Below are positions 36,118 through 45,434 of a DNA stretch of 64,000 nucleotides, piece by piece (positions within the stretch are counted from its first letter, which is position 1; each line of letters begins with the position of its first letter). Origin of the DNA: Legionellaceae bacterium (GTDB lineage Bacteria; Pseudomonadota; Gammaproteobacteria; Legionellales; Legionellaceae); NCBI GenBank assembly GCA_018061965.1, contig JAGOTG010000001.1, positions 142,155 to 206,154 on the forward strand, given 5' to 3'. A program made the translations under genes and the position numbers. The notes beneath the pieces are model-generated. The model worked only from the letters and a program-made list of their open reading frames with translations. It ran no database searches and was not told the origin of the DNA.

Positions 36118-37098
36118 GTGATAATAAGAAAAACAAAAACACAGTTGATCGAACGCTTAAAAATTGAAAATTTTATATTTTCTGATTTTTCAATGATCCA
36201 TGAAGGGGATTACTCTGTCTCTGATGCTGATTGGAACTACAAGGATATTCCACATCTGCATTATGTGCATCGATTAGCAGAAGCTGCGCCTGCCTACGCG
36301 GATGACGATAAAATTGCTTCTATAGTGGTACAGAAGATTCCAGGATTTGTTATTCCGTTATCCGTCTTTATTATGGAAAATACGCCTACTTCTCAATTGT
36401 ATTACACCACAAGTTTTTTTTATGTTCTCATTATTGAGTCAGTGTATGTTGCGTTGGGCCCGAATCGAACGCAAGTGACCACGACTTATCATATAGGGGC
36501 CCCTAAATTACTCAAATGGACATTTCCAGCTTTGCGTTGGTTAATCAAAAGAAATTATCGTGATTTGATGTCTACCGATATTCCGATGCGTGAAAGACGC
36601 GGGCAACTACGGAGCTGGGGATATGGATTTAAACAGAGTTCTCCTACGTATAGTTATGCAAAATCAGTCAATATCAAACCAGATAATGTTGTATTACCAA
36701 ATGAGCCCAATCTTCCTAAACATGCCATCGATATTAATATTGCAGAAATTTTACCTAATGATGGGGAGTTTTTTTGGGGGCGTGAAGATGCGTGGGGCTT
36801 ACGTTTCGTCAGATCGGAAAATACTTTGAGAGTTTTTTCCAGAATGTGTCACCATGAGGGCGCTGGCTTGGATACACAGCCGTGCGTCGATCACCAAATA
36901 CGTTGTCCATGGCATGGAAGATTGTCATTGCCTATAGCAACTTTTGATTTATCGAAACAAGACAAACAAACCACCCATGCTCGCTTGCATCACTTAATTT
37001 TTATAAAAAATATGCTTAATGTGTCATTGGCGCAAGATGCTGTTGAGTCTTCACAATGTGTGGCTGTGGAAACACTGGCTGCTGAGGTTCTAGAATAG
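36118..37098 (+). CDS. Rieske [2Fe-2S] protein with N-terminal SRPBCC-like domain
   Basis: Protein of 326 aa with a Rieske cluster site near its C-terminus: Cys244-His-His246 in MCHHEG and Cys263-x2-His266 in CPWH. The preceding 200 residues show a pattern like SRPBCC/START-type domains (IGAPKLLKWTFPALRWL, then REDLM-like RDLMSTDIPMRERR). In ring-hydroxylating oxygenases the Rieske domain is N-terminal, so the order here is reversed. The start is inferred as GTG at 36118, eight bases after AGGAG; the longer frame overlaps the methyltransferase by 60 bases. Function could be an oxygenase or electron-transfer partner in sugar oxidation. Confidence 0.65.
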   Translation: MIIRKTKTQLIERLKIENFIFSDFSMIHEGDYSVSDADWNYKDIPHLHYVHRLAEAAPAYADDDKIASIVVQKIPGFVIPLSVFIMENTPTSQLYYTTSFFYVLIIESVYVALGPNRTQVTTTYHIGAPKLLKWTFPALRWLIKRNYRDLMSTDIPMRERRGQLRSWGYGFKQSSPTYSYAKSVNIKPDNVVLPNEPNLPKHAIDINIAEILPNDGEFFWGREDAWGLRFVRSENTLRVFSRMCHHEGAGLDTQPCVDHQIRCPWHGRLSLPIATFDLSKQDKQTTHARLHHLIFIKNMLNVSLAQDAVESSQCVAVETLAAEVLE

Positions 37099-37104
37099 AC
37101 TTAT

Positions 37105-37150
37105 TGCATAACCTGCGCCTTGCACTAAATCAAAATTCACAGGTTATGCA
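37105..37150. repeat. perfect 11-bp inverted repeat in the gap after the Rieske gene
   Basis: TGCATAACCTG (37105-37115) and CAGGTTATGCA (37140-37150) are exact complements around a 24-base loop. The 217-base gap (37099-37315) contains nothing else convincing. No T-run follows, so it is not a standard terminator; it may close the upstream operon or be a short repeat element. Confidence 0.45.
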
Positions 37151-37315
37151 CGAAATCTAATGAAATCCATAAGCAGACCTCATTAAATCCTTATCATGTC
37201 TAGATCGCATTTGTGAGAATAAAACGATAGGGATAATGTGGCTTGCTTAACAGTTGCTTTATCTTAGACATTATAGGATCCTTACCCCATTATTTTTATT
37301 CACAGGCATCAATGT

Positions 37316-38251
37316 ATGCAGAAACTGATCAGTATTGTAACTGCTTGTTATAATGAAGAAGAGTGTATCAAAGAAGTCTATCGGCAAGTCAAAAACGTGT
37401 TCGCTCAATTACCGCAATATGCCTATGAACATGTTTTTATTGATAATAATTCAGAAGACAAAACGGTTGATATTTTAAAGGAAATTGCTGTAGAAGATAA
37501 AAATGTCAAAATCATCGTGAACGTGCGTAACTTTGGGCATATTCGTTCTCCTATTCATGGTTTATTACAGGCTAAAGGCGATGCGGTGATTTCGATTGTG
37601 GCTGATTTACAAGACCCACCTGAAATGATTGCCGCGTTTTTACGAGAGTGGGAAGCGGGCCATAAAGTAGTCATCGGGATTAAGGAGCAAACTCAGGAAA
37701 CATTTTTATTAAAAGCGATTCGACGCTTTTATTATAATTTGATTACCAAAATTGCGAACATTAATTTGTTTAAGAACTTCACTGGATTTGGCTTGTATGA
37801 CAAAGTAATTATAGATGCTTTACGCCAAATCAATGATCCTTATCCCTATTTCCGTGGTTTGATTTCTGAAATTGGCTATCCAGTGAAAGCACTATCCTAC
37901 GCGCAACCGCCGCGTTTACGCGGGTTTAGTAAAAACAATCTGTATTCCTTATATGATATGGCAGTTTTAGGAATCACTAACCACTCAAAAATTCCGATTC
38001 GTTTGGCAATATTTTCAGGGTTTGCGTTATCCATAATCAGTTTTATTTTATCTGTGCTGTTTTTTATTTTAAAACTGCTATTTTGGGATCACTTCACTTT
38101 GGGCGTGGCGCCAATATTAATCGGACTGTTTTTCTTTTGCTCTGTTTTGTTGTTTTTTATCGGAATATTGGGGGAGTATGTTGTATCTATTCACACTCAG
38201 GTTCAGAATAGACCATTGGTGTTTGAAAAGGAACGAGTGAATTTTGACTAA
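37316..38251 (+). CDS. GtrB/DPM1-like family 2 glycosyltransferase
   Basis: Enzyme of 311 aa that probably transfers a sugar to undecaprenyl phosphate. The GT-A motifs are complete: DNNSEDKT after FI (nucleotide site) and VADLQDPPEM (D-x-D equivalent), followed by VNVRNFGH and the GFGLYDK segment. Two membrane helices occupy about residues 230-255 and 265-290. It is closer to ArnC/GtrB than to the pair at 23563/26550. It opens the next gene run after the 217-base gap and overlaps its neighbour by eight bases. Confidence 0.9.
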   Translation: MQKLISIVTACYNEEECIKEVYRQVKNVFAQLPQYAYEHVFIDNNSEDKTVDILKEIAVEDKNVKIIVNVRNFGHIRSPIHGLLQAKGDAVISIVADLQDPPEMIAAFLREWEAGHKVVIGIKEQTQETFLLKAIRRFYYNLITKIANINLFKNFTGFGLYDKVIIDALRQINDPYPYFRGLISEIGYPVKALSYAQPPRLRGFSKNNLYSLYDMAVLGITNHSKIPIRLAIFSGFALSIISFILSVLFFILKLLFWDHFTLGVAPILIGLFFFCSVLLFFIGILGEYVVSIHTQVQNRPLVFEKERVNFD

Positions 38252-39257
38252 ACCTATGTGGCCTAATAAATTGTGTGAGCCGGTAATTATCACATATAAC
38301 CGTGCTCAAGAATTAGAAAAGACTTTAGCCGCTTTTGCTGTGCTCAAACAGCGTAATTTAGTGTTGCATGTTTTGGATAATTGCTCGACTGACCAAACGC
38401 CTGCTGTTGTAGCAAAATGGCAACAGGACTGGCCTGGTCTACGATATCATAGAAACACATACAATATTGGCGGGAATGCAAATATTTTGCGCGCTCTAGA
38501 ATTGACCCATTCTGTTTACGCATGGGTCATTGGAGATGACGATGTTTGGCATATGGACCATATAGATGAAGTTATCAATGTGCTTAATGCGCAGCAGGCT
38601 GATATTATTCGTTTAGGTTGGTTGATTGCACCAGAGTTTTCCGGAAAAGATGCGCCGGCTACTGAGCTATTTCAACAGGAATCCTTTTTCTTCGCCAGTG
38701 TCAGTATGATTTCTGCAACGATCGTGCGGCGTGACATCATGGCCCGTCATTTAAATTGGGCTTATCAAAATATTTGTTATTCCTATCCGCAATTGGTGCC
38801 GGTTATTCGATCATTACAAGAACAACCAATGACTGTTTATAGTGTAAATCAACCCATTATTACCCATACACCCAGTCAAGAGCCTGGCTATTTTGTGGGA
38901 GATTTAGAATGGTACGTGGCATGGTTCAGAACCGCGCGGTTTTTTAAGGCCCCGCGGCACAAAAAGGCATTTATTGCCGAAAGTGTGAGTTATATGATAC
39001 GGCCGCAGCAAGGGAAAGTGCGCGAGTTTTTGTGGTTATTAAAAGTAGTGCTTAATGCCAAAGCCCAAGGAATTTCGCAATGGCAATATCTGTTTGAACT
39101 ATTGACGATCGGTTGCGGTTGGCGGTTGCGCTTGATTGGTTTATTGGCATTGTATGGATGTGTCCCCAAACGTTTGGCCTGGGGGTTACGTCGCTTATAC
39201 TTTTATATGAGTAAAAAAGAATGGAAAGAATTGCAATATGATCAAACACGGTTATAA
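38244..39257 (+). CDS. family 2 glycosyltransferase
   Basis: Soluble GT-A glycosyltransferase of 337 aa. Motifs are IITYNRAQELEKTL near the start, LDNCSTDQTP at the nucleotide site and VIGDDDVW as D-x-D. It has no membrane helix except a hydrophobic stretch about 290-305 that may attach it to the membrane. The TTG at 38244 has GAACGAG upstream and overlaps the previous stop; an ATG at 38256 is also possible. Likely adds one sugar of the repeat unit. Confidence 0.85.
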   Translation: MTKPMWPNKLCEPVIITYNRAQELEKTLAAFAVLKQRNLVLHVLDNCSTDQTPAVVAKWQQDWPGLRYHRNTYNIGGNANILRALELTHSVYAWVIGDDDVWHMDHIDEVINVLNAQQADIIRLGWLIAPEFSGKDAPATELFQQESFFFASVSMISATIVRRDIMARHLNWAYQNICYSYPQLVPVIRSLQEQPMTVYSVNQPIITHTPSQEPGYFVGDLEWYVAWFRTARFFKAPRHKKAFIAESVSYMIRPQQGKVREFLWLLKVVLNAKAQGISQWQYLFELLTIGCGWRLRLIGLLALYGCVPKRLAWGLRRLYFYMSKKEWKELQYDQTRL

Positions 39258-40647
39258 GGCATTTTTTTTGAAATTCGATGCTAGTTTGCGCTATGCTTTG
39301 GGTACACGACTTTGGCAAACCTTTGCTTCTTGCTTTACGTTATGGTTGATTTTGCATAATACCCAGCCTGCAGAACAAGGCGTATTTTACACCTTTACCA
39401 GCTTGGCAAATTTGCAAATTTTCTTCGAATTGGGCCTTTCCTTTGTTATCTTGCAAACCACATCGCATTTTTTCAAAGACTTAAGTTGGGGACCGCATGG
39501 GGCTGTATTAGGATTACAAACTGATCTGGATGTTTTATGGGCGTTTGCACAAAAAGCATTACGCATCTATGTAGCATTAGCCTGCGGTTTTGTATTGGTC
39601 ATGATCCCATTGGGCTTGGGTTTTTTTAATGAGCCCGCAACAATTGGATCTCAGGGCGCGCTCATCCCATTATCTTGGGTTTTGCTGGTCTTGGGTATGG
39701 CCGTGAATTTGCTCTGCGCACCTTTATTAGCCATATTAGAAGGAAGCGGCAAGGTGATGGAAATCTATCGCTTACGCTTACGGCAACTTCTCATGGCTAA
39801 TATATTAGCTTGGGTTGTGTTCTACCTGACCAATGTATTATTTATTATTGTGGTGAATACCTGGATAACCGCTGTGACCACCCTATTTTGGTTGTTGAAG
39901 ACGCATCGTCAATTTCTGTTGATGCTGGCGAGATCGGTTTTGAAGCCGCTCCCTTTTTCATGGCGTGATGAAATTTGGCCTATGCAATGGCGAATAGCCC
40001 TGTCTTGGATGTCTGGATATATTCTCAACCAAATATTTACGCCGTTGCTTTATCATTATCAAGGTGCCGTGATTTCAGGCCAAATGGGCATTTGTTTGTT
40101 GTTGGCCAATATGTTAGGACTATTTTCGATTACTTGGGTTACTATTCGCTCACCCAAAATGGGAGAGCTGGTTGCGCAATCTAATCGTAACATTTTGGAC
40201 CAAGTATTTTTTGCCGCTTTTTGGCAATCGGTGTTTATTTTCATTTTAGGTGCGACAGGGATACTTGGCTTGGGCTGGCTGTTAAGGGGGCATGATATCA
40301 TAACGCGCTTTCTGCCGTGGTCAGAAATGGGATTATTGTTGCTTGCATTCTTCTTTGTGCATATCATAGGCGTTCTGTCTTTATATTTGCGTGCGCATCG
40401 TATTGAATTGTTTGCACCTATTTCTGTTGTGGGTGCTGGATTGATTATGGCGACTGCATGGTTTGGGGCTGTTCACTATGGCAGCTTGGGCGTGACTTGG
40501 AGTATTTTAATCGTTAATGCATGCTATGGTTTTCCAAGCGCATTGTGGTTGTGGATAAAATTTAAACGGAAATGGCGTGATAATAATGAACGAAACAATG
40601 ATGAATCCGAAACTTACAATCAGCATTCCAACGTGGAATCGAGCTGA
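39238..40647 (+). CDS. polysaccharide flippase-like membrane protein (Wzx/MATE type)
   Basis: Membrane protein of 469 aa with about twelve helices in the spacing of the MVF/MATE polysaccharide transporter group. Typical points are the early LWLILHNTQPAEQGVFYTF-type helix with the Gln/Glu-Gln-Gly pair, EGSGKVMEIYRLR between helices, and a tail rich in Arg, Lys, Asn. This fits Wzx flippases that translocate lipid-linked repeat units. It overlaps the upstream transferase by 20 bases and the next gene by about 60. A distinct Wzy polymerase was not identified; either large membrane protein could fill that role. Confidence 0.75.
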   Translation: MIKHGYKAFFLKFDASLRYALGTRLWQTFASCFTLWLILHNTQPAEQGVFYTFTSLANLQIFFELGLSFVILQTTSHFFKDLSWGPHGAVLGLQTDLDVLWAFAQKALRIYVALACGFVLVMIPLGLGFFNEPATIGSQGALIPLSWVLLVLGMAVNLLCAPLLAILEGSGKVMEIYRLRLRQLLMANILAWVVFYLTNVLFIIVVNTWITAVTTLFWLLKTHRQFLLMLARSVLKPLPFSWRDEIWPMQWRIALSWMSGYILNQIFTPLLYHYQGAVISGQMGICLLLANMLGLFSITWVTIRSPKMGELVAQSNRNILDQVFFAAFWQSVFIFILGATGILGLGWLLRGHDIITRFLPWSEMGLLLLAFFFVHIIGVLSLYLRAHRIELFAPISVVGAGLIMATAWFGAVHYGSLGVTWSILIVNACYGFPSALWLWIKFKRKWRDNNERNNDESETYNQHSNVESS

Positions 40648-41710
40648 ATTTTTACGCGAAAATATTCTATCTATGTTACCTGGAATCCAAGCGCTTCCTA
40701 GCGGATCTATAGAAATTTTTATTTCAGACAACGCATCTACCGATGAAACCGCTGATTTTTTGGCGGAAATTAGTCAAAAATATTCATTTGTTCGATATGT
40801 GCGGCAAACAGAGAACATGGGTGCAAATGCCAATTTTTATACGGTATTAAAAGAAGCAAAAGGCGAGTATGTGTGGTTAATGGGAGATGATGACCATATC
40901 AATCCATCGAGCTTAAGTCAGATTTTAGCGGATATTGAGAAATATCAACCGGGCGTGATGATTGGCGGCACGGAGCGTGACACCCAAGGTAAACGGGTCT
41001 ATTTACCAAAAGTTCAGGAGCATTTGCTGAGTGACCAACGCATTTTGATGGACTACGATGGGTTTGTACTGGCGGGCAAAATGAGCGTGCTCATTTTTTC
41101 CAAAGAAGCTTTGGATTCAGTGCTAGAATCGGGTTGGAAAACCATTCAAGCTATCAATACACCTTGGCCACATTTAATTTGGCTATTCAAATTATTGGCC
41201 AAAAAATACACTATCCTGGTGTTGCCTTATACAACCAATTATATTGTAGAGAAAAATCGCTATAATTTGTTGCAATGTGGTGTGGTGCGTATTGAGCTCA
41301 TGTTCATGGATTATACCCGAATGCTGCAAGCTGTTATGCATGAGTTTTCGCAAGAGATGCGTATGCATTTAATGCGACGTATTGTTGCAGGACGAGCCGC
41401 TGAGTTATGCAAAATTTTGGCTTATGCAACCTATCTTAATCTCTATATGGCGACTATCCAAAATGCCTGCTCTGCGTTGAAGGTGATTCCGTTATGGAAA
41501 AATCGGTTAAAGTTTACTGCTTTATATCTCCTTCCTGCGCTAAGCCCCATTTTTGTACGCAAAACATTGTTACAATTGGTAGGTCGAATAAAACCTCGAT
41601 GGGAGGAATATCAAGATTTTCTGGTTTTTTTAAAAGAAGTGAAAATTCGTAAGAAAACAGCAGGGGCACGTGAGGTTTTTAATAAAGATTATTTGAATAA
41701 AGCAGAGTAG
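40586..41710 (+). CDS. family 2 glycosyltransferase
   Basis: GT-A glycosyltransferase of 374 aa. Motifs are TISIPTWNRAEFLRENI, ISDNASTDETADFL and LMGDDDHINP, in that order. A hydrophobic segment occurs near residue 310. The GTG at 40577 is possible, but the ATG at 40586 or the pair at 40598/40601 is more likely; the start region overlaps the flippase end, so the precise codon is uncertain. Last gene of this plus-strand run; the following 129-base convergent gap holds a 6-bp hairpin (CGAAAG 41752-41757 with CTTTCG 41764-41769). Confidence 0.85.
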   Translation: MNETMMNPKLTISIPTWNRAEFLRENILSMLPGIQALPSGSIEIFISDNASTDETADFLAEISQKYSFVRYVRQTENMGANANFYTVLKEAKGEYVWLMGDDDHINPSSLSQILADIEKYQPGVMIGGTERDTQGKRVYLPKVQEHLLSDQRILMDYDGFVLAGKMSVLIFSKEALDSVLESGWKTIQAINTPWPHLIWLFKLLAKKYTILVLPYTTNYIVEKNRYNLLQCGVVRIELMFMDYTRMLQAVMHEFSQEMRMHLMRRIVAGRAAELCKILAYATYLNLYMATIQNACSALKVIPLWKNRLKFTALYLLPALSPIFVRKTLLQLVGRIKPRWEEYQDFLVFLKEVKIRKKTAGAREVFNKDYLNKAE

Positions 41711-41839
41711 GCAATGTCCCTAAAGTATTTTAATGAGTACTCCGGTTGGCGCGAAAGCGATACCTTTCGTATATAACTAGGTGTTTCATCTGTTGGAAAA
41801 TAATCTCTTGAGCGTGACTTTCCCTAGGGCGCACAGGCA

Positions 41840-42862
41840 TTACGCACGTGCTTTGAAAGTAGGAATAATAATATCGTGATCAATGGTTCTAGATATTTTC
41901 TCAGCGCCATTAGCATTCAAATGATCCGGCATATCGGTAAAATCATTCACTGTGAAGCGTTTATCATTAAGATAATTAATAAATTTCACATGATTTTTTT
42001 TAGCAAAGTCGCGTATACTTTGTTCCATTGCAGCCGTTTTGACCGGATCCAAATGATCGGTGTAATAGGCTAATTCAGGTAATTCAAGTATATAAAAGTC
42101 GATATTTTTTGCTTGTAATTTTTTAACTATATGACTAATAATTTTCAAATTTAATTTGAAATTACGAGGGTCTACACCTGAATTATGGGCAGTAGCGCCT
42201 GTAAAACCAATGTTTTGACTGAGATCACAAGGTTTGGTCCCAGCATTTAACCACCCCGTCATATCTTCATCTGGTTCGCCGCTATTCATTTGCGTGCTAC
42301 CATGTCGTAAATAATAGGGGATTCTTTCTGCGAACAAAGCTATTTTACTAAATAGTCTGGGCTCAGACAGCCAATTCATTTTGGCATATTTGCCGGTTTT
42401 GGGAGGCAAAAAATGATGGTATTGCGAATAAAAAAGGATGCGCCATTCGTCAGCTTGTTCAGAAGCCTGTGTGCCTAATGTAAAATAATTGACAGGATAA
42501 ATGACTAATTTCAACCGCGGCATTTGGTTGAGATATTTTTCAATGAATTTCAAATCATAAAACGGCCATTGTCCTCGATAGGCTAAATTGAATCCTTTTT
42601 TGGAAAAAAAATGGGGATTCAGAGCAAAATAACCATTGGAAGAACCCAGAGCTAGCACTTCAATTTGGTCTAATTGCGTTTCCAATTCATATTTTTTTTG
42701 TGAGTAACTAACGGTTACCATGGATAATCTATATTCTATATATCCTAGAACTAGTAGCAGCGGCAGTACTATGAATAGGGCTTTCAGAATGAATTGGCGC
42801 ATCGCGTGATGACGTTTAATCATGCCGATTCTTTGGATGGTTTTCTTTATAGGGTAAAACAT
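41840..42862 (-). CDS. membrane-anchored SGNH-like hydrolase/acyltransferase partner of the MBOAT protein
   Basis: Protein of 340 aa with one N-terminal membrane helix (about 22-42) and an exported domain with ALGSSNGYFALNP (Gly-Ser-Ser at 73-75, matching the SGNH block I nucleophile) and DMPDHLNANG near residue 310 holding the Asp/His pair. MBOAT proteins that acylate surface polymers (AlgI/AlgJ/AlgX, DltB/DltD) usually work with such a partner. I chose the ATG at 42862, preceded by AAGGA; the frame continues to 42946 and would overlap the MBOAT gene. Probably finishes transfer of the acyl group to the polysaccharide. Confidence 0.75.
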   Translation of the reverse strand: MFYPIKKTIQRIGMIKRHHAMRQFILKALFIVLPLLLVLGYIEYRLSMVTVSYSQKKYELETQLDQIEVLALGSSNGYFALNPHFFSKKGFNLAYRGQWPFYDLKFIEKYLNQMPRLKLVIYPVNYFTLGTQASEQADEWRILFYSQYHHFLPPKTGKYAKMNWLSEPRLFSKIALFAERIPYYLRHGSTQMNSGEPDEDMTGWLNAGTKPCDLSQNIGFTGATAHNSGVDPRNFKLNLKIISHIVKKLQAKNIDFYILELPELAYYTDHLDPVKTAAMEQSIRDFAKKNHVKFINYLNDKRFTVNDFTDMPDHLNANGAEKISRTIDHDIIIPTFKARA

Positions 42863-42906
42863 AAACTTTTGTTCCTTGCCTTCAAATTTATCGACTGCTT
42901 CTGCTG

Positions 42907-44337
42907 TTAAAATTGAAAATATATAAATTGTCTTGCGGTGAACCATTCTCCGTTAATGAGCATGGTAGCCACGATTGCATAATAGACGGGCCATCGATAC
43001 CACCAACGAAGTTGGAAAACTTCTTGAAACGTGACGTGCCGTTGAAAATATTCTACTGTTTGTAATACTGCAATAGCCACAAAGGCAAAATAAACTTCTT
43101 TCATATGCCACACTGTTTTGATAGTAGCCCAATGAAAAGGTCCCCAGATGTTGGAGAGAATATACAGCGCATCATGAATATTCTGTGCTCTAAAAAAAAC
43201 ATACGATAACGTGACAAAAGAAAAAGTAAAGGCCAAAGACAGACCGGCATAGAGTTTGGGGGGAAGGAAGCGCGCATATTTTTTCCGCTGCTTGACGGTG
43301 ATCGCTTCAAGAGATAACCCGAGTCCATGTAGAACGCCCCATGCAACAAAAGTCCAACTCGCTCCATGCCAAATCCCACTGATGGCAAATGTGACCATCA
43401 AGGCATAGACGGCGCCCCATACTCCCCAGTAGCGTCGGTTTAAAATAATAGGCGTGTACACATAATCTCGTAACCAAGAGGAAAGAGAAATATGCCAGCG
43501 ACGCCAAAACTCCGAGAGAGATTGTGCAATATAAGGGTGATTGAAATTAATACTTAAATCAAAGCCCATGACTTTTGCGGCGCCGCGCGCGATATCGGTG
43601 TATCCTGAGAAATCACAGTAAATCTGGATAGAGAAAAATACGGTGGCTAGTAACAAAGCTTCCGCATGATAGTTCATGGGTTGGTTATAAACTTGGGTGA
43701 CTAGGACGGCCAGATTGTCTGCAATCACGACTTTTTTAAACAACCCCCACGTCATTAAAAGCAAGCCTTCTACTACGCGTTGATAATCAAAGCTTTGTTT
43801 CTGTCGAAACTGGTGCAACATATGTTGCGGGCGCTCGATGGGACCAGCTACCAACTGGGGATAAAACATGACATACAAAGCATAAATCCCTAGATTATGT
43901 TCTACTTTTTGCTCGCCTTTATACACTTCAATGACATAAGACAAGCTCTGAAATGTATGAAAAGAAAGCCCGATAGGGAGTAACCATTGAATTGAAGGAG
44001 GCACATATGACCAATGGAAATATGTCGCCAATTGGCTGAGATTCTCGGTGAAAAAATTGAAGTATTTGAAGGCAAATAAAACACTACAAGTCGATGCGAT
44101 ACTTAGGATTAAAAAAAACTTTTTATTACGTTGTGACGCGCGGCTTATCATGATGGCTGCTATGTAATCCATGATGATTAAAAAAGCTAAAATCAAAAGA
44201 TATTTGGGTACAAATGCCATATAAAAAACACAGCTGGCTACTAATAAAATAAACCAGCGATAGGGATGAGAAAATAAAAAATATAAAGTGGTGACAATGG
44301 GAAAGAACAATAAAAAATTCCAAGAATTAAATAACAT
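42907..44337 (-). CDS. MBOAT family O-acyltransferase (AlgI-like)
   Basis: Membrane-bound O-acyltransferase of 476 aa with about eleven helices. The family's conserved residues are seen: PLLVAGP-like YPQLVAGPIERP, YCDFSGYTDIARG, FWRRWHISLSSWLRDYVY with His282 and the catalytic His324 in ISGIWHGASW. AlgI-type enzymes pass an acyl group across the membrane from a cytoplasmic donor. Here the donor may be the acyl-ACP made by the upstream genes. The ATG at 44337 lies inside the last codons of the SDR gene and has GGAG upstream, so it is probably coupled to it. Confidence 0.92.
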   Translation of the reverse strand: MLFNSWNFLLFFPIVTTLYFLFSHPYRWFILLVASCVFYMAFVPKYLLILAFLIIMDYIAAIMISRASQRNKKFFLILSIASTCSVLFAFKYFNFFTENLSQLATYFHWSYVPPSIQWLLPIGLSFHTFQSLSYVIEVYKGEQKVEHNLGIYALYVMFYPQLVAGPIERPQHMLHQFRQKQSFDYQRVVEGLLLMTWGLFKKVVIADNLAVLVTQVYNQPMNYHAEALLLATVFFSIQIYCDFSGYTDIARGAAKVMGFDLSINFNHPYIAQSLSEFWRRWHISLSSWLRDYVYTPIILNRRYWGVWGAVYALMVTFAISGIWHGASWTFVAWGVLHGLGLSLEAITVKQRKKYARFLPPKLYAGLSLAFTFSFVTLSYVFFRAQNIHDALYILSNIWGPFHWATIKTVWHMKEVYFAFVAIAVLQTVEYFQRHVTFQEVFQLRWWYRWPVYYAIVATMLINGEWFTARQFIYFQF

Positions 44338-45046
44338 CGGCTGCTCCATTTAATACCCAAGTTGCACCATTGACGTGACAAGGTGCGTTCAAAAGTAAGT
44401 CGACGGTTGCTGCCGTTTCTTCGGGGGTCAATAATCGTTTAAATGGATGAGCTTGTACGGCACTTTCAATAATACGTTCGTCAATATGTTGTGTAAACGG
44501 CGTCACCATCATCGACGGTGCAATACAGTTCGAGGTAATATTGAAATTAACATTTTCAATCGCCCAAGATTTGCATAGAGATGCTAAATAAGCTTTTTCT
44601 GCGACATATGAAGATAATCCTAAAGGCGGTTTATTCACCAAAAATGCGGTGGTTACTGTAATAATCCGTCCAAACTTTCTTTTTCTAAAGCCAGTGATAG
44701 CTCGTTGGGTAATTTGTATCGTGGGTAAAATGTTGGAAAAAAAATTATTTTTAAACGTTTGAGCTGAAATTTTGTGAAAATGGTTATTCTCAATGGGCGT
44801 ACAGGCATTATTGATTAATGCCTGTAATTCCATTCGGTCTATGTAGTCACACAAATTTTCTATGGATTGCTCTTGGCTAAAATCGCAATACAAACCCTTG
44901 GTATTCGGATACTTCTGTTCAATTTCTTGTGCCGCATCCTTAGATTGGTAATATGAAAAATAGACACGGTGGTTTTCTTGTGCAGCCAAATGGAGCGTAA
45001 TGGCTTTTCCCAAACCTGAGGCGCCGCCAGAAACGAAAATATTAAT
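44327..45046 (-). CDS. SDR oxidoreductase with apparent ATT start codon
   Basis: Short-chain dehydrogenase of 239 aa, probably acting on an acyl-ACP. With the ATT at 45046 as start the protein begins with the full dinucleotide motif VSGGASGLGKA; NNA at the nicotinamide-side segment and Y147-x3-K151 (YVAEK) are present. An in-frame TAA sits immediately before the ATT, so no upstream ATG, GTG or TTG is available. The first TTG, at 45013, would delete the glycine motif. AGGAG (45053-45057) lies six bases ahead of the ATT, which overlaps the MaoC stop codon (ATTAA). ATT starts are rare but real (infC). Confidence 0.82.
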   Translation of the reverse strand: MNIFVSGGASGLGKAITLHLAAQENHRVYFSYYQSKDAAQEIEQKYPNTKGLYCDFSQEQSIENLCDYIDRMELQALINNACTPIENNHFHKISAQTFKNNFFSNILPTIQITQRAITGFRKRKFGRIITVTTAFLVNKPPLGLSSYVAEKAYLASLCKSWAIENVNFNITSNCIAPSMMVTPFTQHIDERIIESAVQAHPFKRLLTPEETAATVDLLLNAPCHVNGATWVLNGAADVI

Positions 45047-45434
45047 TTAAAACTCCTATTTGAATTTTTCCTTTGGCCACTTTGATTTTATGTTGATTTT
45101 CAAAATAAAAATTAAACATAACAACTGACACAGATGCAATAACCTCTGTAACCACAGCATAAAAGGTTAATTGATCATTCTGATAAACGGGCTTTTTATA
45201 GTTGATTTCTTGCGAGTGGATGATCACATTTTTTATCGGCAAACATTCGCCAATAAAATGCGAGAGGAAGCCATTGAGGATATTGCCATGCATCACAACA
45301 TCCGCAAACCCTTTGCTTTGTGCATAACGCTTATCGGTATGCAAACAATTCTTATCTGAAAATAATTGCACAAAACCTTGGTATACCGTATCCGTTACGG
45401 TGAAGACGACTTGGTATTGATCTTGTGGATTCAT
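45042..45434 (-). CDS. MaoC-like hot-dog dehydratase
   Basis: Hot-dog fold protein of 130 aa. The hydratase motif is seen as SDKNCLHTDKRYA, giving the catalytic Asp27 and His32 pair, followed by the MHGNILNGFLS stretch typical of R-specific enoyl-CoA/ACP hydratases. It would hydrate or dehydrate an acyl chain attached to the ACP. The ATG at 45434 overlaps the ACP stop (ATGA), which fixes the start; the frame to 45467 is likely not used. Function as a thioesterase-like relative cannot be excluded. Confidence 0.8.
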   Translation of the reverse strand: MNPQDQYQVVFTVTDTVYQGFVQLFSDKNCLHTDKRYAQSKGFADVVMHGNILNGFLSHFIGECLPIKNVIIHSQEINYKKPVYQNDQLTFYAVVTEVIASVSVVMFNFYFENQHKIKVAKGKIQIGVLN

